Assembly: GCF_019075875.1 (NCBI RefSeq)
Contig: NZ_JAHOOZ010000001.1
Location: forward strand, 2,542,001-2,606,000
Reading direction: 5' to 3'
DNA: 64,000 bases
From: Novosphingobium sp. G106
Lineage (GTDB): Bacteria; Pseudomonadota; Alphaproteobacteria; Sphingomonadales; Sphingomonadaceae
Every line of letters begins with the position of its first letter. Positions within the stretch are counted from its first letter, which is position 1. Shown here piece by piece: positions 1-9,415 of the stretch. Under the pieces are notes generated by a model. That model was not told where the DNA came from. It saw only the letters and a list, made by a program, of their open reading frames with translations, and searched no databases. A program made the position numbers and the translations under genes.

Positions 1-155
1 ATCGTCAGGAGGCGGCCATGGACGGCGGCGACGACCTCAGCCTTGCGGCGGACGGTCCAACGAGGCGTGGCCGGCTTTGGCAGCGAGTCCAGCGTAAGCA
101 GCTCGCCGAGCGGCCCTATGACCGTCGCGGGACGGATCGGTTGATTGTTGAGCAC
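1..155 (-). CDS. DUF1153 (SciP-like) protein, 3' part outside the window
   Basis: The minus strand encodes an open 51-residue N-terminus that runs off the left edge. It reads IGPLGELLTLDSLPKP followed by RWTVRRKAEVVAAVHGRLL, the recognisable start of the DUF1153/SciP family of small helix-turn-helix proteins. In Caulobacter the family member SciP binds CtrA and represses CtrA-dependent transcription. The start is the GTG at 155, preceded by a purine-rich GGGAGAGA. The overlapping ATG at 157 is in another frame and soon hits a stop. Sphingomonad genomes often carry several DUF1153 paralogs, so this need not be the cell-cycle copy itself. Confidence 0.72.
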   Translation of the reverse strand, partial: MLNNQPIRPATVIGPLGELLTLDSLPKPATPRWTVRRKAEVVAAVHGRLLT

Positions 156-277
156 ATCTCTCTCCCGCGACTGCCCACGTCTCTGCCGGAAGCGCGAGCG
201 GTTTGGCGCCAATAGAGCAAGGTGATTAAAGCGAGGTAAGCCCCAAACCGGTTGTGCGGTCCGAACTAGGAGAACGG

Positions 278-1624
278 TCATCCGAGGTCGCGGCGGATAA
301 GGCCCGGCAACAGATAGACCTGCCCCACGGAGCGAATGACGAAGAGCAAGCAGAACGCTAGCCACAGCCCGTCGTTGCCGAGGGGCGCGGCGAGATGAAG
401 GGCGGCTACATAGACAGCCATCGCACCCGCCATCGTGAGAACCATGGCGCGGGTCCAGCCGGCGCCCACGAAGACGCCATCGAAGACCGACACGAAAACA
501 CCCAATACAGCGAGTAGCGCCGTCCACCCGATGTACGAAGCAGCCGCCTGGGTCACCGCGGAATTGATGCTGAACGTCGCCGCGAGCGCTTCTCCGGCGA
601 CCAGATAGACGATCCCGATCACAAGACCTGTAAGGAAGGCCCAGGCCAACGAGCTGCGCAGCACCATGACGAAGCGGCGCCGGTCACGGCTGCCCTTGGC
701 CTCGCCGCACAGAACCTGCGCAGCGCTCTCGAATCCATCGACGATCAGCGACGAAAGCATGAATATCTGGAACAGTATGCCGTTCGCGGCGAGCACGACC
801 GGCCCTTGCTGGGCGCCGCTGCGCGCGAGAAGAAGCATGGCCGCTGTGAGCAACAGGGTGCGCAAGAACAGGTCGCGGTTGAGGCTGAACAAGTGGCGCA
901 GCGCCTTGCCGTTCCACGTCGCGCGTTGTCGGGCAGCAGCCAGCGCATGACCAGCGGCAGGTACGCGCGCCACGGCTACGGTCAGCAGTACCAATTTGAG
1001 CAGTTCCGACCCCGCGGTCGCGACCGCCACGCCCGCGATCCCCCAACCGACCCAGAGTACAAGTGCGAGATCGAGCGCGATATGAACGGCGTTGGCGACG
1101 ACTTCGGTGATAAGGATGATCCGCACCCGCCGCTGCCCGATCAGCCAGCCGCTGAGCACGCAGTTGAGCAGCCAGGCGGTCCCGACCCAGTAGCGGATCT
1201 CTATGTAGACCCTGGCGTTGACCGCGATTTCGCCTTTCGCTTCGAGCAAGGCGAGCCCTGCCCCCACAGCCCAGGGCCGGACGAGCAGCAGCAGCAAGCC
1301 GATTGCCAGCGCTGCGGCCAGGCTTCGGGTCAGGATCGCAGCCTGTTCCTCTCGATTGCCGCTGCCCGCTGCCTGCGCGGTGAGCGCTACCGTTCCAGTG
1401 CGCAGAAAGGCAAAGACGATCAGCAGCGCCATCATGAATTTCGCGCCAAGCTCGACCGCGCCTTGCGCCGCTGCGTCGCCGAGCCGGCCGATCACCCACA
1501 TGTCGGCGAGGCCGAACAGCGCTGTCGCAACATTGGTCAGCATCGCCGGCAAGGCGATGCTCCAGACGAGGCGCGAGGGTGACTGCATCGCCAAGCCGGT
1601 TGCAGGCCCGGCGGCGTCCGTCAA
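278..1624 (-). CDS. MATE family multidrug/cation antiporter (DinF/NorM-like)
   Basis: The product is a 448-residue polytopic inner-membrane protein with about 12 hydrophobic segments arranged as two MatE halves (roughly residues 20-210 and 240-440). Segments such as ALFGLADMWVIGRLGD in helix 1 and QRRVRIILITEVVANAVHIA are typical of the DinF branch. MATE carriers export cationic drugs or metabolites in exchange for H+ or Na+; the substrate cannot be told from sequence. The longest frame begins with TTG at 1624. An ATG at 1588 just before the first membrane helix is an equally reasonable start. The gene lies 65 bp downstream of the exonuclease-BRCT gene on the same strand, so the two may be co-transcribed. 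Confidence 0.85.
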   Translation of the reverse strand: MTDAAGPATGLAMQSPSRLVWSIALPAMLTNVATALFGLADMWVIGRLGDAAAQGAVELGAKFMMALLIVFAFLRTGTVALTAQAAGSGNREEQAAILTRSLAAALAIGLLLLLVRPWAVGAGLALLEAKGEIAVNARVYIEIRYWVGTAWLLNCVLSGWLIGQRRVRIILITEVVANAVHIALDLALVLWVGWGIAGVAVATAGSELLKLVLLTVAVARVPAAGHALAAARQRATWNGKALRHLFSLNRDLFLRTLLLTAAMLLLARSGAQQGPVVLAANGILFQIFMLSSLIVDGFESAAQVLCGEAKGSRDRRRFVMVLRSSLAWAFLTGLVIGIVYLVAGEALAATFSINSAVTQAAASYIGWTALLAVLGVFVSVFDGVFVGAGWTRAMVLTMAGAMAVYVAALHLAAPLGNDGLWLAFCLLFVIRSVGQVYLLPGLIRRDLG

Positions 1625-1689
1625 TCGGCGCCGAACTCATGGGGACGCGTCGGTTCGCCGGTTCTCGCGAGCCGGCTGGACGATGTTTC

Positions 1690-2578
1690 TCAGGAGAGAG
1701 TCCGGCCGATCCGGGCCTTGAGCTCGCTCTCGGTCACGATCTCGATAGTCTGCCCGGCCTGTTGCAGTTCGCTTGCACGCCGGTGGGCCGGGCTGGCATG
1801 GTAGAATCTGCCAAACGGCTGATCCGCGCTGATAACCAGCATGGTCGAAGTCGTACCGACCGAGGCCACAACCCGGGCTCCTGCTGCCGCGAGCCAATGG
1901 CCCAAGGCGCTGTCGCGAGTTGCACCCAGGATCGCGGCTTTCTGTCCTTTGAGGGGCCTTCGGCGGCCGCCTTCGGGGATTTGCCGCCTCGCGGATTCGC
2001 CGGCTTGAGCCATTCCGCCAGTTCGATGCCGGTGTGACCGATCGCTCTGACGATCACCATCCCAGCGGCGCGCGCATCGCTCAAAGCGTCGTGGTCTTTA
2101 TGCTGGACTCCGAGAAAGCGAGTGAGGGCATTCAGCCGGTGGCTGGGGAGCTCTGGCCATGCCCTCTTGGCGACCCGGACGCTGTCGAGCCAGGTGGTCT
2201 CTATCGGCTGCCTTTCATGCACGCGGCAAGCCGCAGCGAGTGCACCCTTGTCGAAGTAGGAGTGGGCAACCGTAACCCGTCCGGACAAATGTCCGTTCAC
2301 GATCGAATGGATATCGGCAAAGGTGGGCTGCCCCGCGACGTGGTCGCAGTTGATGCCGTGGATCCCCGTGTTGAACGGCGAGAAATCGTCGCACGGATCG
2401 AGCAGCGTTTCGTAAGCGAATGCCTCCGCCCCATTTCGGACCCAACAATGCCGATCTGGCAGATGCTACTAACGCGGGAGCAGGCTGTCTCGACGTCAAC
2501 AACTACGAAATCGACATCGAGGTCTTCGTTGCCGTATGCGTGCGGAGAAGCTGTTTTCAAGGGTGACGCGGGGCGCAT
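1690..2578 (-). pseudogene. DEDDh exonuclease with C-terminal BRCT domain, two frameshifts
   Basis: Three reading frames join into one protein. The first (from 2578) carries VVVDVETACSRVSSICQIG, a DnaQ-like ExoI motif (DxE). The second gives AFAYETLLDP, GQPTFADIHSI, VAHSYFDKGAL and HKDHDALSDARAAG, the ExoII and ExoIII (HxxxxxD) motifs. The third gives KGQKAAILGAT...LAAAGARVV, a BRCT fold, ending at 1690. The shifts fall at the GGG run near 2441 and the GGGG run near 1953 (plus-strand coordinates). The family removes 3' nucleotides in replication or repair, like the epsilon subunit of DNA polymerase III. It may be a decayed gene or an intact gene with sequencing errors. The true start is unclear because no good ribosome site precedes 2578. 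Confidence 0.75.
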
Positions 2579-2641
2579 GGTCGCACCCTATTATCCGACC
2601 GCTCCTGAACATCAACTCTGTCAGCCCGAACGCGATCACAT

Positions 2642-3935
2642 TCATGGCACAGTCCGGTCACTGCCAGATTCCGCCTGCGTGATGAGCCGCGCACCGCGCT
2701 GGTTGCGCGTGTAAATCCACAACCAGTTGAGTGCGACGCTGAGGCGGGAGCGGACGCCGACCAGGAAATAGATGTGAGCGATTCCCCATATCCACCAAGC
2801 AGCTGAGCCCCGCAGCCTGAGCCATCCGAAGTCGATCACCGCCTTGCGCTTGCCAATCTGGGCGAGGCTGCCTCCATGGTGATACCGGAACGGCGGCTGC
2901 TCGCCTTTGCCCGAGAGCCGCCGCCGGATCGTCTTGGCGACGTAGGCCCCCTCCTGCTTCGCGGCAGGGGCGATGCCCGGCACCGGCGCACCACCGGGCA
3001 CCTGGACGGTGATCGTGTCTCCCACCGCGAAGATGTCGGGATGACCCGGAACGCTGAGGTCCGGCTCGACAATGATCCGCCCGTTCCGGTCGGGCGCCAC
3101 GCCCAACCATAGTGCGGCCGGCGAGGCCCGCACGCCGGCCGCCCAGATAACGGTACGGGCTTGCACCCGCTGGTCGCCGAAAGTAACCGCCCCGCGCTCG
3201 ATCAGCGTAACCATGGCATCCAGCCTAACTTCCACGCCAAGCTTCTCCAGCGCGCGCTTCGCATAGTTGGAGAGGCTATCCGGATAGCCGTTGAGGACCT
3301 TCGGTCCGGCCTCGACGATCAGCACATTCGCCTTTCGGGTATCGATCGTGCGGAAATCCTGGGGGAAGCGTATCATGCGCGAGATCCGCGATAGTGCCGG
3401 CCAATTCGACTCCGGTGGGGCCTGCTCCGACGATGACGAAGGTAAGGAGTGCAGCCCTGCGCGCCGGGTCGGCTTCGCGCTCGGCTTCCTCGAATGCCAG
3501 CAGAATGCGGCTACGGATGGCAGTAGCGTCCTCGATCGTCTTCAGCCCCGGAGCGACAGCTTCCCATTCGTCATGCCCGAAATAGCCGTGCCGGGCACCG
3601 GTCGCGAGGATCAGCGTATCGTAGGGAACCAGGCTTCCATCTGCGAGGCGCACCGCGCGGCCGACCGTGTCCACGCCTGTCACGGTTTCAAGAATGGTGG
3701 TGACGTCCTTGCGGTCGTGGAGCATCGATCGGATCGGCCACGCAACCTCGGACGGCGCGAGCGACGCGGTCGCGACCTGATACAGGAGCGGCTGGAAGAG
3801 ATGGTGATTGCGCTGGTCGATGAGGACGATATCGACCTCAGCGCCCTTCAGACGCTTCACAGCCCACAGGCCGCCGAACCCGGCGCCCACGATGACCACG
3901 CGATGTCGTTTCGATAGATCTTTGCTTGCCGTCAT
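2642..3935 (-). pseudogene. ndh: type II NADH:quinone oxidoreductase, one frameshift
   Basis: The N-terminal half (from ATG 3935) has the FAD-binding VVIVGAGFGGLWAVKRL and QRNHHLFQPLLYQVATASL, and the NADH-binding FVIVGAGPTGVELAG. The C-terminal half, in a shifted frame, continues with FRTIDTRKANVLIVEAGP, TVIWAAGVRASP, DIFAVGDT and a hydrophobic tail around AWWIWGIAHIYFLVGVRSR, which anchors these enzymes to the membrane. NDH-2 passes electrons from NADH to quinone without pumping protons. The frames meet in the run of five G at 3361-3365 (plus strand), where a single-base change would restore one protein of about 430 residues. A sequencing error or a recent mutation are both possible. Confidence 0.85.
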
Positions 3936-4002
3936 CGGTGATATGATCACCTTTCGAGATGAGCGCTCTGCGGGAGTTTCCCAGTGTCGGCGGTCTTGTA
4001 GA

Positions 4003-4269
4003 CTAGTCCCGGGCAGGGTCACCTTCATAGTCGCCAAGAGCAGCTTCAACCATCGCGCGCCACATGTCCGGGTCGCCAGCGTTCGCCATGACGATATCAG
4101 GCTCGCGGAGCGTCTTCAGAACGGCCACAGCGTGCCCGATATAGAGATGCCACTCTGCATCCACCTCATCGCCAGCGGAAGGCTCGTATCCTTCGGCGTT
4201 CACGCTCAGTCGTTCCGCGGCGAGAACGCGTGCTATCCGTTCCACGGCACTCAGCTCAGAGATCGGCAT
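4003..4269 (-). CDS. hypothetical protein, 88 aa
   Basis: This is a compact acidic protein (MPISELSAVERIARVLAAER at the start, then DEVDAEWHLYIGHAVAVLKTLREP). A strong ribosome site AGGAGG lies 5 bases before the ATG at 4269, which fixes the start. I recognise no named domain. The composition (acidic, helical, no signal peptide or membrane segment) suggests a small cytoplasmic protein. It lies upstream of the NADH dehydrogenase on the same strand and may be transcribed with it. Confidence 0.7.
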   Translation of the reverse strand: MPISELSAVERIARVLAAERLSVNAEGYEPSAGDEVDAEWHLYIGHAVAVLKTLREPDIVMANAGDPDMWRAMVEAALGDYEGDPARD

Positions 4270-4339
4270 GTCATCCTCCTGACGGTATTACCCAGACCGG
4301 AACGCCGCCGCCTCTATACAGGTTGCACGTCCCGGTAGT

Positions 4340-4673
4340 CATGCCGCTCGGATCGCCCGATTAGCGCGATTTGGATTGTCGCTGCGCTGCGGCGATGCTA
4401 AATCGGCTTGGCGGATCGCACGGCTACCGCGCGTCAAAGGCGGCGCTGAACAATGCTGGTTCGCAATCGACGCGCGCCGTCGCAGTCCACGCTCCATCGT
4501 TGTCACGTTGCATCGCGGCATAGTCGGCACCGCCTTTTTTCTCGCCATTCCAAAGCAACGTCCAGCCTGGAAAGCTGTTCGATCCCGAGCGGGCGGCGCT
4601 GCAATTGCTCGGCGTGATCGAGGAACTGAAAGTGTCCGATAGTGATAAGCAGTTCGATTTCGAGGGCAAGTGA
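4340..4673 (+). pseudogene. relic of a short-chain dehydrogenase/reductase (SDR), C-terminal half
   Basis: Pieces of one SDR appear in order in three frames. GGSHGYRASKAALN holds the catalytic YxxxK. SIVVTLHRGIVGTA corresponds to the usual VVTLHPGWV(K/R)T segment. KLFDPERAALQLLGVIEEL with DSDKQFDFEGK corresponds to the C-terminal FFDYDGK region. Stops and frameshifts separate them, and the N-terminal Rossmann half is missing. No functional product is expected. The pattern is advanced decay rather than a single sequencing error. Confidence 0.65.
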
Positions 4674-4778
4674 AGTCGCGTTTTGACGGCCTAAATCGGC
4701 GCTTTGCTGAAGGCTGAGATGACCCGTCGAACGCTTCCGAAAGCAGAACAAAGTAACCGGACGTGTGGACATTCGATT

Positions 4779-4964
4779 TTAATGCCGCAACGTGGCGGTA
4801 GGCAACCTCGCTGCTTCCGTAGTCTCAAGGCGGTGCGCTTCGACCAGAGCCCGGCCGAACGCCTCCTCAATTGCTTCGAGCTGCCCCTCAGCCAGTACGT
4901 GCTCGTGATCACAGTACGATCACACGCATCGGCCGGTATGGGCACTGGCCGTTTCGAAAGGCAT
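4779..4964 (-). pseudogene. possible decayed small reading frame
   Basis: The frame opens with ATG at 4964, meets TGA after 14 codons (4920-4922) and then continues as a helix-rich stretch (HEHVLAEGQLEAIEEAFGRA, then LVEAHRLETTEAARLP) to TAA at 4779. The amphipathic composition looks coding, but the interruption and lack of a ribosome site argue for a remnant. I do not recognise the family. Confidence 0.22.
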
Positions 4965-5245
4965 GGTCGTTGGAACGACCGAGAGGCGAATTCCACATGA
5001 ATCCGGCCCTCGGGCCAGCTTTATCGGCGTGAGCACGCGATCGCCGCCGCCGTTGGGAAACCCGCCTCTTGCCCTTGGCCGACCACCGCCGGCCAACAAT
5101 TCAGGAAAGGTACGAAGAAGATCGAAAGCTGACGTGCGTCGCGCTTGTAGCGAATGACGAGCGTGCCCATATTGAGGTTATCGCCCTCAATGTGTGAGCA
5201 TAGCGCGACAGAGAGTTAGCGACTCCCGCTCGGGCGGAGGCGCGT
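4965..5245. other. intergenic stretch before the 5.2 kb gene pair
   Basis: I see no convincing gene here. The only clear signal is the GGAGG ribosome site just before the gene at 5246. Confidence 0.4.
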
Positions 5246-5638
5246 ATGCCAAACAAGCCACCCAAAACGTCGCGTTCTTTTTCGGCTTTTTCCTCGGCCT
5301 CCGAGGAAGCTCGCCTATACCCTGATGAGACGAGCTCACGTGGCGCCACGAATGCAGAGCCGGGCCGCGGCGGAGCGAATGCAACGCCGAATGAGGTGAC
5401 TGAGGTCGAGCGCCGGGTGCTCGCCCACGAACGGATCTTGCAGGCGCTGATCGGTCATCTCGCGGACGACGATCCTGAAATCCTCGTACAACTCAAAGCG
5501 CGCTTCGGTAGCGGCCACGACCTTGGGCAGCACGAGCAGAACTACGTCTCGACAGATGACTATTGCGATCACTTCATTCGCTCGATCGAGCTGGAGGTCG
5601 AGCGGCGCAAACGACGCGATACTGGCGGTCGAGGGTAA
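5246..5638 (+). CDS. hypothetical protein, 130 aa
   Basis: The ATG is preceded by GGAGG at a 6-base distance. The first 50 residues are Ser/Pro/Gly-rich and probably disordered (SRSFSAFSSASEEARLYP). The second half is helical and charged (EVERRVLAHERILQALIGHL, SIELEVERRKRRD). There is no signal peptide or membrane helix and no family I recognise. Its TAA overlaps the ATG of the next gene (TAATG), so translation of the two is probably coupled. Confidence 0.65.
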   Translation: MPNKPPKTSRSFSAFSSASEEARLYPDETSSRGATNAEPGRGGANATPNEVTEVERRVLAHERILQALIGHLADDDPEILVQLKARFGSGHDLGQHEQNYVSTDDYCDHFIRSIELEVERRKRRDTGGRG

Positions 5639-6003
5639 TGGAGAATGTTATGTCTGACATGGCCGAAAACATGCTCGCCCAGAGCAGAGCATATGGAACT
5701 TCGGAAGAGCGCGAGGTGCTCGCACTCGAATCGATCGCTGACCAGCTACGATTGCTCGTCGAGCTTGGAACCCGAGCAGCAAACTCTGAGGTAAGCCGCG
5801 GCACTGCAGAAGTGGCGAGAGCGGATGCCGCTGATAAGCGTGCCTGGGAGAATGAAGGTGGAAGTCTCGACAAAGGATTGGGCGCTTCCCTTGGCATCAA
5901 GCATAGCGCGACCGCCCAGTTCGAGACAGGTGGATATCGCTATACGAAATTGGAGGATGCAGTCGCGCAAGCCAAACGCGCCCGCCCTCGTTCGACCTCC
6001 TGA
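5638..6003 (+). CDS. hypothetical protein, 121 aa
   Basis: It starts at the ATG that overlaps the stop of the preceding gene. The N-terminus (MENVMSDMAENMLAQSRAY) and EREVLALESIADQLRLLVEL form predicted helices. The C-terminus is basic (AVAQAKRARPRSTS). There is no recognisable domain. A perfect 12-bp inverted repeat at 6119-6148 follows and likely ends this two-gene transcript. Confidence 0.6.
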   Translation: MENVMSDMAENMLAQSRAYGTSEEREVLALESIADQLRLLVELGTRAANSEVSRGTAEVARADAADKRAWENEGGSLDKGLGASLGIKHSATAQFETGGYRYTKLEDAVAQAKRARPRSTS

Positions 6004-6118
6004 TCGCGAGGGCCAGGCCTGCAACGAGGGTCTTTCGGGCCTCAGCCCGCGCATTCGCCTGGTTGCAACGACGCGCCGATTTGACCTTAAGATCTCGATG
6101 CAAAAGAGAAATTCAAAA

Positions 6119-6148
6119 TAGGGCGACCCTTGCTAGAGGGTCGCCCTA
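6119..6148 (+). terminator. stem-loop after the two-gene unit
   Basis: TAGGGCGACCCT (6119-6130) and AGGGTCGCCCTA (6137-6148) form a perfect 12-bp stem with a 6-base loop. There is no long U-run after it, so it could also act as a 3'-end stabiliser. Confidence 0.6.
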
Positions 6149-6421
6149 AAGTCGAGACGCAACGATTCGTTGAGTCTCCGGGTCGCATCTCCCGTATGCT
6201 CTAGAATTGATAAGAGTACGACGAAATTCGACTGATAATTCCTTGAGGATGATATTTTCGAAATAATACCGATTGTGAGGTGCGAATCTATTTATAGGGC
6301 GTATGACACTGACACATAGACTTCTTGCCTCCCCCACGATCAGGCAAAACTGAAAGCTAGTTTTGATGCCCCCCGCTTCCGCCGATTAATCCCCCCCAGA
6401 TCGGCTTTCGATAGCCATGTC
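6149..6421. other. AT-richer gene-free stretch left of the IS256 insertion
   Basis: Base composition is lower in GC than the neighbours, with runs such as ATATTTTCGAAATAAT. I find no gene and no clear promoter. Confidence 0.35.
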
Positions 6422-6538
6422 ATGTCAATGAAGGCATTTCACGTCCGAAAGACAGGCGCCGAGGAGCGGCTCGCCAAAATTGTGCTTCGTAATCATCGCA
6501 CAGCAACATTTGGTGAAATGCTTTCCGATCTCGGGTGA
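6422..6538 (+). CDS. small hypothetical protein, possibly cut by the IS
   Basis: A 38-residue frame starts at ATG 6422 (MSMKAFHVRKTGAEERLAK, then IVLRNHRTATFGEMLSDLG). The composition looks protein-like. It ends 12 bases before the left inverted repeat of the IS256 element, so it may be a gene truncated by the insertion. No ribosome site is obvious. Confidence 0.35.
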   Translation: MSMKAFHVRKTGAEERLAKIVLRNHRTATFGEMLSDLG

Positions 6539-6550
6539 GCACGGTTAGGC

Positions 6551-7996
6551 GATGCTCGCAGGTCGTGCCCCGGATGGTGGTGTAGCTCGAGGGTAGCGAA
6601 GCTGACCGGACGCGCGCTTTCCATATAGCGCTGTAGCGGCCGGTCAGGTTCGCGGGTGGTCATCGGAGATCTTCGGATAAGGTTGGGTTGCAACACTCAA
6701 CTTGAACGAGGACGTTCCGATGACCGAAGACATGATGGACCTGCAGGCGCTGGTGGGAAAGAGCCCGGATGCGGATTTTCTGCGCGATATGATCGGCTTT
6801 GCCGCGCGGCGACTAATGGAGATGGAGGTCGGCGGCCTGACCGGGGCCGCTTACGGCGAGAAGGACGTCGAGCGCCTGGCCCAGCGCAATGGCTACCGGG
6901 ATCGCGACTGGGAGACCCGGGCGGGCACGGTCGAGCTGCGCATCCCCAAGCTGCGCAAAGGCAGTTACTTCCCCGGATTTCTGGAACCCCGGCGGATGGC
7001 CGAGAAGGCGCTGACCGCTGTCATCCAGGAAGCGTACATCCAGGGAATCTCGACGCGATCGGTCGATGATCTTGTCAAGGCCATGGGCATGAGCGGCATC
7101 TCGAAGAGCCAGGTAAGCCGGCTCTGCGGAGAAATCGACGGGCGCGTGAAAGCCTTCCTCGAGCGGCCCATCGAGGGCGATTGGCCATACGTCTGGATGG
7201 ATGCGACTTACATCAAGGTCCGGCGAGCAGGCCGGATTGTGTCGGTCGCCGTCATCATCGCCGTCGGCGTCAACAGTGACGGTCGCCGCGAAGTGCTCGG
7301 CATGGCGATCGGCCATTCCGAAGCCGAGACCTTCTGGACCGACTTCCTGCGTAGCCTGGCTCGCCGAGGCCTGCGCGGCGTGAAGCTCGTGATCTCCGAT
7401 GCCCATGAGGGCATCAAGGCGTCCATTGCCAAGGTGTTCAGCGCAACCTGGCAGCGCTGCCGCGTCCACTTCATGCGCAATGCCCTGGCGCATGCCGGAA
7501 AGAGCGGGCGCCGGGTCGTATCGGCGTTCATCGCCACGGCCTTTGCGCAGGAGACACCTGAGGCCGCAAAGCTTCAATGGCGCTCAGTTGCAGACCAGCT
7601 TCGTCCCTCGGTCCCCAAGCTCTCTGCCTTGATGGACAGCGCCGAAGAGGACGTCCTGGCCTACATGACCTTCCCGCCGCAGCATCGCACCAAGCTTCAC
7701 AGCAACAACCCCATCGAACGCCTCAACGGTGAGATCAAGCGGCGGACCGATGTCGTCGGAATCTTCCCCAACGATGAAGCGATAACCCGCCTCGTCGGCG
7801 CTATCCTCCTGGAACAGAACGACGAATGGGCGGTCCAGCGCTGCCGCTACATGAGCCTTGAGAGCGTCGCGGGATTGAGCGACAATGCCATCATCACGTT
7901 GCCAAGCATGGCAGCCTGATCAATCCGGCTTAGCCGGAGATCGACGTGGCCACGCCCGCGATCCTACACCACGCCATGGGGCACGATCTGCTCGCT
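6551..7996 (+). mobile_element. IS256-family insertion sequence
   Basis: The transposase gene is flanked by imperfect terminal inverted repeats. The left arm (about 6551-6585) contains GGTCGTGCCCCGGATGGTGG. The right arm (about 7964-7996, read in reverse) contains GATCGTGCCCCATGGCGTGG, and both end in TGTAG. I could not identify a clear 8-9 bp target duplication, so the exact ends are uncertain by a few bases, or the flanks have rearranged. Confidence 0.8.
6720..7919 (+). CDS. IS256-family transposase
   Basis: The 399-residue protein has the DDE residues of Mutator/IS256 transposases: the first Asp in [12 protein letters not shown], the second in [14 protein letters not shown], and the Glu in [20 protein letters not shown]. 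The central [12 protein letters not shown] segment is also diagnostic. Length matches the family (about 400 residues), and no frameshift is visible, so it may be active. ATG 6720 is preceded by GAGG and is preferred over an upstream TTG. Confidence 0.93.
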   Translation: MTEDMMDLQALVGKSPDADFLRDMIGFAARRLMEMEVGGLTGAAYGEKDVERLAQRNGYRDRDWETRAGTVELRIPKLRKGSYFPGFLEPRRMAEKALTAVIQEAYIQGISTRSVDDLVKAMGMSGISKSQVSRLCGEIDGRVKAFLERPIEGDWPYVWMDATYIKVRRAGRIVSVAVIIAVGVNSDGRREVLGMAIGHSEAETFWTDFLRSLARRGLRGVKLVISDAHEGIKASIAKVFSATWQRCRVHFMRNALAHAGKSGRRVVSAFIATAFAQETPEAAKLQWRSVADQLRPSVPKLSALMDSAEEDVLAYMTFPPQHRTKLHSNNPIERLNGEIKRRTDVVGIFPNDEAITRLVGAILLEQNDEWAVQRCRYMSLESVAGLSDNAIITLPSMAA

Positions 7997-8177
7997 GGCC
8001 CGGGCGAGGCTAGGCCGGCGGCATAAATTTCCTACGCAATTTGGAAGTGGGACCGAATTGTCGGCGGCTGAAACTCGGTCGAAGTCCGATGTGTGTCACC
8101 TAATTCGGTACTAGCTCAAATAACCTAAGTGACAAATCGCGGCCGCCTTTCAGGCATCCCCTCCCAAAACTTTTTCT

Positions 8178-8206
8178 GGCTCGGCCCAACATGCCGGGCC
8201 CTTTTG
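8178..8206 (+). terminator. possible rho-independent terminator
   Basis: GGCTCGGC and GCCGGGCC pair with one G-U, enclosing a short loop and followed by CTTTTG. No gene directly precedes it on the plus strand, so it may serve an untranslated RNA or be a remnant. Confidence 0.35.
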
Positions 8207-8385
8207 TGGCCATCCAGAGATCGGTGCGGCCTTGAAAGATACGTAGGTGGTCGGGCAACCTTTCCCGCTGCCGAACGCTTGGAACAAGGCTGCCGTCGCT
8301 GCCTTGCGTGAACTTAGTTCCGATCCCTCCCCCCAGAGTAGTGGCGACGGCAGTTACCCCTCGAGCAGCCCCCAAGGAATGCTTT

Positions 8386-8718
8386 ATGAGCGATCTTACC
8401 GCCATTGAACCGGCCCAGGCCGTCTCGCACGACGCTGCAGCCGCCAAAGCTCCCGATGCGCGTCGCCACTATTCGAGCCCAGAGGATCTAGCCGAGGACA
8501 TCGATCTGGATATCGCAACACGGCAGGACCTGCTGAGCCAGTGGAAGCGGGATCTTGATCAGCGACTTGAGGCAGAGTCTGAAGGCATGGGCGCTTCCGA
8601 TCCGATGGCTCACGAACAAGAAGCAAAGCTAGCGAATGAACATCGCAGGGTGAGCAACGCTCTCGAAGCCCTAGTCCCGAAGGATCCCGCTCCCTTGCGG
8701 TGCGCGGAAAGTGAATGA
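8386..8718 (+). CDS. hypothetical protein, 110 aa
   Basis: AAGGAA lies about 8 bases before ATG 8386, which is preferred over an upstream in-frame start. The protein is acidic and helical: HYSSPEDLAEDIDLDIATRQ, then LLSQWKRDLDQRLEAESEGM and EQEAKLANEHRRVSNALEAL. It has no signal peptide or membrane segment. Small proteins with this pattern are common near stress genes in sphingomonads, but I cannot name the family. Confidence 0.65.
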   Translation: MSDLTAIEPAQAVSHDAAAAKAPDARRHYSSPEDLAEDIDLDIATRQDLLSQWKRDLDQRLEAESEGMGASDPMAHEQEAKLANEHRRVSNALEALVPKDPAPLRCAESE

Positions 8719-8833
8719 AGGAATACGGGTTGGTAGATGGCCTGGCGCATGCGGAGCTACCTGTGGCGCTCACCTCAGATGATCCCGCGTGCGTTGTCAC
8801 TTTGAGCGCGCAGCGCACGGAGGATATTCCGCA

Positions 8834-9097
8834 ATGGCAAACTCTTTTCCCCGCATCGTGCGCTCCGACCTCTCGCGCTCGGTTACGCTCGACGATTTGA
8901 CTGTGAAAGTCGACATTTCGCGCTTCGTGCACCACCGCGAGTGGGTCCTGAAGGTCTTTACCGAAGACGGAATGGTGACGATCTGGGATGACTCTTTCGT
9001 CAGCGAGGTCGAAGCACTCGCCGTCTTTCAAAGCGCCGTCCAGGAAGAGGGCATTGCCAGCTTTTTCGGCCATAATGGTACCGAAACGGTCCATTGA
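8834..9097 (+). CDS. small conserved hypothetical protein (paralog of 62317-62580)
   Basis: The start at 8834 follows GGAGG. The 87-residue protein aligns along most of its length with the product at 62317-62580: SRSVTLDDLTVKVDISRF matches SRRVTLEGVTVDVQIYRF, and VSEVEALAVFQSAVQEEGIA matches PSDIEAMAAFQIVVAEEGLS. The two are therefore a diverged paralogous pair. The alternating beta/helix pattern suggests one small globular domain. Function is unknown. Confidence 0.7.
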   Translation: MANSFPRIVRSDLSRSVTLDDLTVKVDISRFVHHREWVLKVFTEDGMVTIWDDSFVSEVEALAVFQSAVQEEGIASFFGHNGTETVH

Positions 9098-9415
9098 GAC
9101 GCTAACAACAACGAAACGCGAGAAACCGTCGCCAATGAGATGCTATCGACCTTGACTGCGTGGCCGCTCCGCACCGAGATCTACCTCCGGTTAGAAGCCG
9201 ACAAATTACACTCGGGAATTAACGCAGGACTGCTGTTAGAAGGTGAAGCACTAGGCTCGAGCGTCAGCTATGAGGGCGTCTAGCGCCTGCGAACCGGGCG
9301 ACGGTGTTCAGGTGCTGACTTTCACTTTGCCATTGAAAGAGGGAGTTTATCGCGCTCAAAGCGAAGGCTTTGAAACCGACGCTATTACCGCCAGCGTCAA
9401 TGGAGTGACAGGGAA
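9098..9415. other. gene-free stretch
   Basis: A 47-codon frame begins near 9160 (MLSTLTAWPLRTEIYLRLEA) but lacks a ribosome site. I see no other signal. Confidence 0.3.

Noticed and set aside
18..215. A 65-residue plus-strand frame at the left edge
   Set aside because: It is antisense to the recognisable DUF1153 N-terminus.
684..1640. A 318-residue frame overlapping the MATE gene
   Set aside because: It is Arg/Ala/Gly-rich and out of frame with the well-conserved transporter.
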